DNA of 64,000 nucleotides from Pelagomonas calceolata (Eukaryota; Sar; Pelagophyceae; Pelagomonadales; Pelagomonadaceae), in NCBI GenBank assembly GCA_918797485.1, contig CAKKNE010000002.1:5112501-5176500 (forward strand), read 5' to 3'. Of this stretch, positions 1 to 6,611 are shown piece after piece. The position numbers and the translations under genes were made by a program. Position 1 is the first letter of the stretch. The number at the start of each line of letters is the position of its first letter. Below the pieces are notes generated by a model, which was not told the origin of the DNA, did not search any database, and saw only the letters and a list, made by a program, of their open reading frames with translations.

Positions 1-269
1 GCCTTGAAATCGACGGCCTCCGGCGAGACGCCGCGTGCCTTGAGTACGCGTGCGAGACTGCTTTCCAGCGACACGCGCAGCGCCCGCGTCGCGCGCGGGA
101 CGTCGTTTTCCTTGACGTGGAATGACTTCGCCGTCAGACAGAGCGCGTACGTCTGCGGCGGCCTCAGAAACCCTGCCAGTGTGCGGAGGCAGTGCGCCAT
201 GGTGCCGGCGGGGGCGGAGTGGTACTTTTGGGCATAGCTGGCACAGGTGCGCCTCGGACGGCGCGCCAT
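1..269 (-). CDS. 5' part of an unrecognised protein running off the left edge
   Basis: An open frame on the minus strand starts at an ATG at 267-269 and stays open to the window edge, giving about 89 residues. It begins MARRPRRTCASYAQKYHSAP and includes the stretch TYALCLTAKSFHVKENDVPR. I do not recognise a family. The basic N-terminus could be a targeting peptide, or the start could be the second methionine 24 residues in. Support is indirect: a copy of the recurrent intergenic motif lies 80 bp upstream at 349-372, as for many genes here. The competing plus-strand frame (4-237) looks like a shadow. Confidence 0.4.
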   Translation of the reverse strand, partial: MARRPRRTCASYAQKYHSAPAGTMAHCLRTLAGFLRPPQTYALCLTAKSFHVKENDVPRATRALRVSLESSLARVLKARGVSPEAVDFK

Positions 270-348
270 GATGGAGCAAGGCTGCCCGAATTGAACTCCT
301 GGAGTCCTGCTCTTCCTGATGATCGATTTGGTTGGGCTTGCTATGCTT

Positions 349-372
349 GCTAGTGTGTTACAGGCCGCTAGT
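349..372. promoter_or_regulatory. Recurrent near-palindromic motif, copy 1
   Basis: Reads GCTAGTGTGTTACAGG then CCGCTAGT. It lies 80 bp upstream of the minus gene starting at 269 and 177 bp upstream of the plus-strand signal-peptide frame at 550. The arms GCTAG and CTAGC are inverted; the centre is not. A promoter role is inferred from the position of all copies. Confidence 0.6.
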
Positions 373-547
373 TATTGTTATCCACCAATTTTTCGACGCC
401 CAGCCGCCAGCCGCGCGAGTTTGTGAGGGCGGTAGAATTCGACGTATTAGCACACGAGTCAACGCCGACAATTATTAGTTAGCCCGCGGAGACGCGACGC
501 GCTCGCGAGAAAAACAAGAGCCTGCAGCAGTTTCAGTAATCAGTGGA

Positions 548-2728
548 TTATGAGGCTCGCCTGCGCGATACTCTTGCTCGTCGGAGCCCGCGGGGCCGGC
601 GTCGCGCCCGCCGAGACGCTCGCCAGCGCCGTGCCGGCGGAGAAGAAGAACCCGATCGACGCCGTCGAGGCGACGTACGGCCGCGTAGTAGCAATCGCGT
701 CACTTCGAGATGACCTTCTCTGGCGGCGGAGTAAATAGGCGAATTTCCTAGGCGACCGCTGCGTCTGTTAATATCTACCTTCCCCTCATCGAGTAGCACT
801 TCGACGACTCTCCGATGACCCTTAGAGGCAGCGACGTGCAACGGTTCCCGGTCACGCACTGTACCGTTTAAGCTTCCTAGCGTAGCGTTTGCATTTTCGC
901 GCAGAAGAAGCTGGACGGCCTCCGTCTTCCCGGAGTCCGCGGCGATAATAAGTGCTGTGTACGCACCTTCCCCCATCCGCCGTCCCGCCAAGTTCACGGC
1001 CGCGCCTGCCCTCAGGAGCATCTCCATCATCTGCGTATCTCCTCTGCTCGACGCAGTGCAAAGAGCGGTCTCCGTCCAACTTTTGGACCGTCCAAATACT
1101 AGGCACGGGTAGTCGACGTCGACACCCTGGCTGATCGAGAGCTGCGCCGCTTCAATATCGCCGTCTGCAACCGCGTCGCAAAACGCTTCGGAGGCGGGAA
1201 CGCGGCCCTCCAATAAGGCGACGACCTCGTGATGGCCATTTTCCGACGCGATGTCGGCTGGAGTCCAGCTATCCGGGCCCCACGCGATCGACGCGTCGGC
1301 GCCGTGGCGCAGGAGGGATTTTACAGCCCGAAGCGCCCCAAATTGAGCGGCATAAAATAATGGCGTACAACCTTCGTCCGAGAGGCCATTTATGGCAAGC
1401 CGTCCGTCGTCGAGCAACACACTCAACGCTGCAGTACTGTTTACTTGCGCTGCTGCGTGGAGACAAGAGAAGCCGCCTTTCGCAATCGAATGACGGGGAT
1501 CGACTAACTCTAGTAGAAGCCGCACGATGTCGCTGTGGTTACGCTCGGCTGCTGCGTATAGGGCGTCGCGACCATCAGTCGTCTCGATTGACACGTCCGC
1601 GCCGCGTTCTACTAATGCCACGACCGCCCCGAGCTGACCATTTTGTGCAGCAAAATGTAGTGGAGTTCTGCCTGCATCGTCAAGACCGTCCATAGGAAGC
1701 CTACCGTCCTCCAGCACAACTTCTAAAACTGCAACATTGCCTCTTTCGGCTGCTATGTGGAGCACGGTAAAGCCACCCGGATTATACGTCGCGTCGAATG
1801 GATTGACTTCGGAATCCTCCAACAGGAGCTGCACGATCTCGCCGTGGCCACGTTCGGCTGCTATGTAAAGAAGATGGAGGCCCTGGCTGTCCACGACGTT
1901 CGCATCGGCGCCCCAAGAGAGTACCACCTTGAGGACTTCCGTGTGCCCATGGAACGACGCGATATGTACAGCGGCAAACGTCCCTGTTGTTGTCAGGCAT
2001 GGATAGTCGACATCGACGCCATTGCTGAGGGACTTCTCCACCGCTTTGGCATCGCCGTCCTCGACCGCGGCGCAGAACGCTTCGGAGGGGGTCCATCCCT
2101 CGGCCTCCTTCAGTAAGGCGGCGACCTCGTCGTGGCCGTTTTGCGACGCGACGTCGGCTGGAGTCATTCCATTCCACGCGATCGTCGCGTCGGCACCGTG
2201 GCGCAGCAGTGCCTCAATTATCTTGAGCCGGCCTTCCTGGGCGGCTTGATGTAATGGGGTATGGCCTTCTGTTGTACGGCCGTCAATCGGCAGCCGTCCG
2301 TCTTCGAGCAACGTCTCTAAAGCTGCAGTACCACCCTGGAACGCTGCTACGTGGAGGGGGCCGGAACCGCTTGGCTTTAAAATCGAGTCCCGGGGATCGA
2401 CCTCCGCGAGCAGAAGCCGCACCACATCGCCATGTTTTTCCTGAGCAGCAATGTAAAGAGGAGTCCCGCCCTGATGGTCCACGATGTTCGCATCGGCCCC
2501 GGCCTCTAATAGCAACCGCACGACCTCCGTGTGCCCGTTTTGCGACGCGATAAACAGAGCGGTCTCTTTCCCGATTGATGTGGGGCACCGATAGTCGATG
2601 TCGGCGCCATCGCGAATGGACTTCTTCACCGCTTCGAGATTCCCATCATTAGCCGCTCGGCAAAACGCTTTTGAGGCGGCCGCGTCCGCGGTCGCCGCGC
2701 AGACGAGCGCCGCGACCAGCAATCTCAT
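548..2728 (-). CDS. Secreted or membrane-exported ankyrin-repeat protein
   Basis: The 726-residue frame starts with a signal peptide (MRLLVAALVCAATADAAA). It then has about 15-18 ankyrin repeats with cores such as GHTEVVRLLLEAGADAN. The repeats form three large modules, each opening with a variant of SEAFCAAVEDGD followed by a hydrophobic Asp-Tyr-Pro-Cys turn (residues about 18, 215 and 505). Each module therefore begins with a conserved Cys pair, fitting an oxidising compartment. From about residue 680 the sequence turns into Arg/Ser-rich text in the middle of a repeat, and it runs antisense to a signal-peptide-like frame at 550-684. The true 3' end is therefore doubtful: either an intron donor (GTACGTC, near 684) or a truncation. 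Ankyrin identity is secure; function is unknown. Confidence 0.85.
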   Translation of the reverse strand: MRLLVAALVCAATADAAASKAFCRAANDGNLEAVKKSIRDGADIDYRCPTSIGKETALFIASQNGHTEVVRLLLEAGADANIVDHQGGTPLYIAAQEKHGDVVRLLLAEVDPRDSILKPSGSGPLHVAAFQGGTAALETLLEDGRLPIDGRTTEGHTPLHQAAQEGRLKIIEALLRHGADATIAWNGMTPADVASQNGHDEVAALLKEAEGWTPSEAFCAAVEDGDAKAVEKSLSNGVDVDYPCLTTTGTFAAVHIASFHGHTEVLKVVLSWGADANVVDSQGLHLLYIAAERGHGEIVQLLLEDSEVNPFDATYNPGGFTVLHIAAERGNVAVLEVVLEDGRLPMDGLDDAGRTPLHFAAQNGQLGAVVALVERGADVSIETTDGRDALYAAAERNHSDIVRLLLELVDPRHSIAKGGFSCLHAAAQVNSTAALSVLLDDGRLAINGLSDEGCTPLFYAAQFGALRAVKSLLRHGADASIAWGPDSWTPADIASENGHHEVVALLEGRVPASEAFCDAVADGDIEAAQLSISQGVDVDYPCLVFGRSKSWTETALCTASSRGDTQMMEMLLRAGAAVNLAGRRMGEGAYTALIIAADSGKTEAVQLLLRENANATLGSLNGTVRDREPLHVAASKGHRRVVEVLLDEGKVDINRRSGRLGNSPIYSAAREGHLEVTRLLLRGRTSPRRRRSGSSSPPARRWRASRRARRRPRGLRRARVSRRRAS
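550..684 (+). CDS. Possible signal-peptide first exon, rest not found
   Basis: From the ATG at 550 the plus strand reads MRLACAILLLVGARGAGVAP, a good secretory signal peptide, then an acidic mature stretch to about residue 45. After ACGGCCGC a GTAGTAG follows that could be a donor site. No continuation is visible: the downstream DNA codes for the ankyrin protein on the other strand. Read in the ankyrin frame, this same DNA gives an arginine-rich non-ankyrin tail, which suggests that the plus strand is (or was) the coding one here. It may be the remnant of a gene truncated by a rearrangement at about 680. Confidence 0.25.
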
Positions 2729-2941
2729 GTCTATCGCGCCCCGCGGGCGGCGATGCGCCGCAGAGCGTGTTGGCGCGTCCAGCGCTGCTGAGTGTCAGGC
2801 CCACAGATCGCAGCGCTGCGAAGCTCCTCAAAAACTACCAGCGCAGCGCAGCGATGCGATCGTCAGGATCGTCAGGACGGCCCGACAGGTCGCTAGCGAG
2901 GCGCAAAAGGCGCAAGACGACTTGCTTGTTTGCTAGGCATC

Positions 2942-2965
2942 CCTAGTGTCTTACAGGCCGCTAGC
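2942..2965. promoter_or_regulatory. Recurrent near-palindromic motif, copy 2
   Basis: Reads CCTAGTGTCTTACAGG then CCGCTAGC. It is 213 bp upstream of the ankyrin start on the minus strand and 55 bp beyond the 3' end of the PH/coiled-coil gene, so the ankyrin gene is the only start it could serve. Confidence 0.65.
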
Positions 2966-3020
2966 GCGCGGATTTCCTCACGACCTGTCAAAACCCGGAT
3001 AATTAACCCTGAACTACGTA

Positions 3021-4232
3021 TTACACCCCCGCAGAAGAATCCCCCGCCCGCGATACGTGCTTCCGCCGCGACCGCGGCCCCGTATCCAAGGAACTCCGCC
3101 ACGCGGGCTGGCGGCCCTGGTCCGACCGCGCGCGCGTCCGCGACCGCGTCGTCGACGGCACGTCCTTGGAACCGAAGAAGGGCCGCGGCGTCCGGGCCTT
3201 GCCCCCATACACGATCGCGTCCGTCCTATTTATGGTCGACAGCAACCGGTCGCGGTCGCGGCGCTGCCGCGACTGCGCTCCTCTCAATAGTTCGACCTCG
3301 TCGTGGGCGATATCCAGCTGCTGCTGCAACCGCACGGCGCGCATCTCGTGGGCGTCACTGGCCGCCTCGGCTTTCCGCCGCCGCGTCGCCTCGATCTTCA
3401 CGCGCTCCTCGAGGGCCTCGGCCCGGCCTTCGAGCCGCGCGCACTGCTTCTGCAACCGCCTCAGCTCGTCAAGCTGGCCCTTCTGCGACAACCTACTATG
3501 CTCGGAGGCCTCGTAGCGCTCGCGCCACTTTTGCGTCTCCGTCTTCTGCTTCGCGACGGCCTCGCTGGCCTTCAGCCGCTCCTGGGACCGCGCTTCGACG
3601 TCGCCGGCGCGCTGGAGCGCCAGGGCCGCCAGGTCCTCGCGGACGGCGGCGACCTGCGTCCGCGCGGCGGCCTCGGCCGCGACGGCCCGGCGCGTCCGAT
3701 CCTCCGCTGTTTCAGCTCGTGCCAGCTCCACGGCGTCCGTCGTATCGACCGCGAGGGTGTCCTCGACCACTTCCGGGTCCTGCTGGCGCGCAACGGCGGT
3801 CGACGGCGCGGGCGGCGGCGACGCCGACCGCTTCGACTCATCCTCGGGCTCGTCCTCGGGCGTCTCCTCGGCCTCGGACACGGTCCGGCGTTGTGGAGGA
3901 GGCGGCGGCGGCGCCTCCGGCTCCAACTCCTCCAAAGCCTCCTCGCCCGCCGCCCGCCGCTTGATGGCTTTCACCCACTCCTCCGCCGCCGCGGCGCTCT
4001 CCGCAATATAAGACTCGGCGCCGCCGCCCACCGTGTCCACGTCGAAGCCACAGGGGCCGGGGTCGCCGGCGTCCGCCGCGCGCCACGCCCGCGCGTCCAC
4101 AATGACATTCCAAGACTTCAGGTCCTTCGCGGCGACGATGCCGTCCGCACTTAACCCGAAGCTCACCGGCGTCCACCTCCACAGCCCCTCTCCATCGAGC
4201 TCGCGCCGCTTGACGGTGCCGGGGAGCTCCAT
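3021..4232 (-). CDS. PH-domain and coiled-coil protein
   Basis: I take the ATG at 4230-4232 (MELPGTVKRRELDGEGLWRW). Upstream in-frame codons to 4400 add a low-quality Arg-rich leader. Residues 1 to about 105 look like a pleckstrin-homology domain: basic beta strands, then SAAAAEEWVKAIKRR as the C-terminal amphipathic helix with the usual Trp. An acidic, proline-rich linker (six consecutive Pro) follows, then a long coiled coil (residues about 160-340) rich in Arg, Glu and Ala with heptads such as LDELRRLQKQCARLEGRAEA. The tail is basic and disordered. It is probably a phosphoinositide-binding membrane adaptor; no catalytic motif is seen. Confidence 0.75.
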   Translation of the reverse strand: MELPGTVKRRELDGEGLWRWTPVSFGLSADGIVAAKDLKSWNVIVDARAWRAADAGDPGPCGFDVDTVGGGAESYIAESAAAAEEWVKAIKRRAAGEEALEELEPEAPPPPPPQRRTVSEAEETPEDEPEDESKRSASPPPAPSTAVARQQDPEVVEDTLAVDTTDAVELARAETAEDRTRRAVAAEAAARTQVAAVREDLAALALQRAGDVEARSQERLKASEAVAKQKTETQKWRERYEASEHSRLSQKGQLDELRRLQKQCARLEGRAEALEERVKIEATRRRKAEAASDAHEMRAVRLQQQLDIAHDEVELLRGAQSRQRRDRDRLLSTINRTDAIVYGGKARTPRPFFGSKDVPSTTRSRTRARSDQGRQPAWRSSLDTGPRSRRKHVSRAGDSSAGV

Positions 4233-4585
4233 GATGTAGCGTGGGGGCAGCGCGCCGACGGCGGGGGCTGCGCGGTGCACGAACCGCGTCTGTTTCCGGC
4301 CGCGCGCCGACGGCGTCGGACAAACCGCGTTTGTTTCGTGTTGTTGGCACTGGCTCAACCGATTCGTGCGGGGTCCGCATACGAAAGCGGACGCGTCCAA
4401 GACGCACGCACTGGACGCCTGGCACGTGTGAGAGAGGACGCGTGACAGGGCGCGACTGTTCCTAAAAATCCTGGAGCGTTTCCTTGCGCTAGATAACTTT
4501 TGCGGCGGCGCTTTGGTTGCTGTTCAGAGCACAGCCATCAGCGCTCGCGTCTGTGCAGTTGCCGCTGTGCATTGAGAAGGCATTG
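4233..4585. other. Divergent intergenic region without the recurrent motif
   Basis: This 353-bp gap separates the divergent PH/coiled-coil and KsgA genes. No copy of the GCTAG motif, no TATA box and no repeat was found. Weak minus-strand coding upstream of 4232 and plus-strand coding upstream of 4586 mean the first codons of either gene could lie inside it. Confidence 0.5.
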
Positions 4586-5566
4586 ATGCCGCGCGGCACC
4601 GGCCTCCGCATGCTGGCCGCACTCGGCGCCGCGCGAGCATTGGTGCTGCCGCGGCGATGCGCCGCGCGCAGCCTAGTACGATGCGCCGCCACGGACACGG
4701 AACGCGGCGCCCCGAAGCTCCCCAAAGGACAATTTCGGCCGAAGCAGTCGCTCGGCCAGAACTACCTCCAAGACCCGAACTACGCGGCGCGCATCGTCGA
4801 CGCGTTGCAATGTGATTCCGAAAGAGGCAAGCGTGTCGTGGAATTGGGTCCTGGACTCGGCGCATTGACGAAGTTACTGTCCAGAGAGTACCCGGAAATG
4901 GTGGCCGTAGAACTCGATGAAAGAGCTATACCCCTACTGCGAGAGAGGTACCCTGAACCTATTACTATCTTGGAAGGCGATGTATTGGCCGTGGACTACT
5001 CAGCCTTATCTGCAGCCAGAGGTGGCAAACTGTCTATAATAGGCAACCTACCTTACTATATTACCTCACAAATATTGTTCTGCCTGTGCGACCACCACGC
5101 CTCCGTAAAAAAAGCCGTAGTGACGATGCAGTGGGAGGTCGCGCAGAGATTGGTGGCCAAGCCGCGGACGCGAGACTACGGTATCCTATCCGTGGTCTTC
5201 CAACTCTACGCTTCACCAAAAATAACGTGCAAAATCCCGAACACGGCCTTTTATCCCGTGCCGAAGGTCACGTCGGCGCTCGTGACCGTCGACTTTCCCG
5301 AGGATCGGGAATTGTTCCCCGTGCAGCCCGCGAAACTACGCACCGTTCTGAACACGGCGTTCAGGCAAAGGCGCAAGATGCTGCGCCAGTCGCTCAAAAG
5401 TATCTTGAACGGGAAGCCGTGTCCCGAGGAATTCGCTACCAAAAGACCGGAGGAGCTGAAGCCCGAGGAGTTCCTCGAGTTGACGGCGCTCATCTTCGGG
5501 CGCGATCCCGAAACGCCGGACTCGTCCGGCGAGGCCGTCTGGCGGACGCAGAAGCTGCGGGAGTAA
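4586..5566 (+). CDS. ksgA: rRNA adenine N6,N6-dimethyltransferase (KsgA/Dim1 family), organelle type
   Basis: The enzyme dimethylates two adjacent adenines in the 3' helix of small-subunit rRNA using S-adenosylmethionine. Motifs are complete: QNYLQDP near the N-terminus, the SAM loop VELGPGLGALTKLL, the acidic VAVELDERAIPLL, and the catalytic NLPYYIT. The basic C-terminal domain includes FRQRRKMLRQSLK. A presequence of about 45 residues (MPRGTGLRMLAALGAARALV) precedes the core, so a plastid or mitochondrial rRNA is the likely substrate rather than the cytosolic one. An in-frame ATG at 4517 would lengthen the leader by 23 residues; I prefer 4586 because the leader then looks like a targeting peptide. 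Single exon. Confidence 0.92.
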   Translation: MPRGTGLRMLAALGAARALVLPRRCAARSLVRCAATDTERGAPKLPKGQFRPKQSLGQNYLQDPNYAARIVDALQCDSERGKRVVELGPGLGALTKLLSREYPEMVAVELDERAIPLLRERYPEPITILEGDVLAVDYSALSAARGGKLSIIGNLPYYITSQILFCLCDHHASVKKAVVTMQWEVAQRLVAKPRTRDYGILSVVFQLYASPKITCKIPNTAFYPVPKVTSALVTVDFPEDRELFPVQPAKLRTVLNTAFRQRRKMLRQSLKSILNGKPCPEEFATKRPEELKPEEFLELTALIFGRDPETPDSSGEAVWRTQKLRE

Positions 5567-5729
5567 TACTGTTGTGCATCCTTCTCAAGCCCTCGTCGAC
5601 GGCGTGAGGGAGGCGATCGCGTCTGTCAAATCGGGTTTTTCACGCAGCAAGGCAGCATTTGGCTCAGCTATAGCTCCTTTAGTAGCACTGGATGATCACC
5701 AACTCAGCTGACTAGGTTTTTAACGCCCA

Positions 5730-6587
5730 ATGTCATCAATTCATGAGTCAATTTATGAGCCAAGCCCAATTATTGAAGCCATAGAAAATGGCCTTGACCT
5801 AGACGCCATCAAAGCGCTCCTCGCGGCGGGATACAACGTCAACTATTCGAGCCATATTTATGGGAGGCCGCTGATGACGGCGTGCTCGCATGGCTCGCTG
5901 TCAGAGCGGCTGTCTGTAGTGGAATTGCTTTTGAGACACGGCGCCGACCCCAACAAGGGCATTAGCGGAGGATTGTATGATTACATAACGCCATTGGCGC
6001 GGTGTTGTGGTGGGAGGTGGGGTTTCACGAAAGAAGATGTGGTCCAATTGTGTGATTTGCTCATCAGTTACGGCGCCTTCCTCGACTCCACGGACGGCGA
6101 TGATAACGAGCGCGGCGGCCGGAGTCCCCTTATGGTCGCGTCTAATAATGGTAACCTTGATCTGATGCGACTGTTGCTTGACCGTGGAGCGGGCGTGGAC
6201 TGGTCGCCTCACCCTCGCTGGTCGAGACACCCTCGCCCGACGGTGTTGACGGAGTTGTGCAAAACTCATGCTGAAGGAGTTGTGGGAGTCAAACCCGCCG
6301 TCGCGCAGCTGCTCATCAGCCGCGGTGCCGAAGTTGACAATGAAACTGGCCGTTGGACGCCGTTGAAATACGCGCAAAAACATAGGAGAACCTATCCCGA
6401 GTCGGACCTGTATGCGCTGTTCGACCCCCTCCCACCTCCGCCGCGCGTACGCCTCCGCACGCACTGGCGGCTTCGGATCCTGTTCCACGTCGTCGGTCGG
6501 CGCGCCTGCCATCCGCGCTCGAAGCGCCACGAACTCGGCCAATGGCGCATCTCCGACGTCGCGGCGTTCCTGCTACCGCGGGAGTAA
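5730..6587 (+). CDS. Ankyrin-repeat protein
   Basis: 285 residues with no signal peptide. At least five ankyrin repeats are readable, for example VVELLLRHGADPN, PLMVASNNGNLDLMRLLLDR and AVAQLLISRGAEVDN, with longer than usual loops. Ankyrin character ends near residue 225 (SDLYALFDPLPPPP). The remaining 55 residues (RLRTHWRLRILFHVVGRRAC, then to LLPRE) are basic and hydrophobic. A SOCS- or F-box-like tail often follows such repeats, but I cannot assign one. The stop lies only 24 bp from the end of the convergent transporter gene. It is not a close copy of the secreted ankyrin protein at 548-2728. Confidence 0.8.
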   Translation: MSSIHESIYEPSPIIEAIENGLDLDAIKALLAAGYNVNYSSHIYGRPLMTACSHGSLSERLSVVELLLRHGADPNKGISGGLYDYITPLARCCGGRWGFTKEDVVQLCDLLISYGAFLDSTDGDDNERGGRSPLMVASNNGNLDLMRLLLDRGAGVDWSPHPRWSRHPRPTVLTELCKTHAEGVVGVKPAVAQLLISRGAEVDNETGRWTPLKYAQKHRRTYPESDLYALFDPLPPPPRVRLRTHWRLRILFHVVGRRACHPRSKRHELGQWRISDVAAFLLPRE

Positions 6588-6611
6588 AAAGGTTGTCTAT
6601 GCACACTTACA

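Noticed and set aside
270-350. tRNA-like stretch with GTTCAATTC on the minus strand
   Set aside because: No acceptor stem, D-arm or anticodon stem could be paired; the T-loop resemblance is isolated. The same holds for a similar box near 14080.
2930-4154. Plus-strand frames of 344 and 283 residues opposite the PH/coiled-coil gene
   Set aside because: Composition is that of the complement of a coiled coil; no domain or start context; the minus strand has the PH fold.
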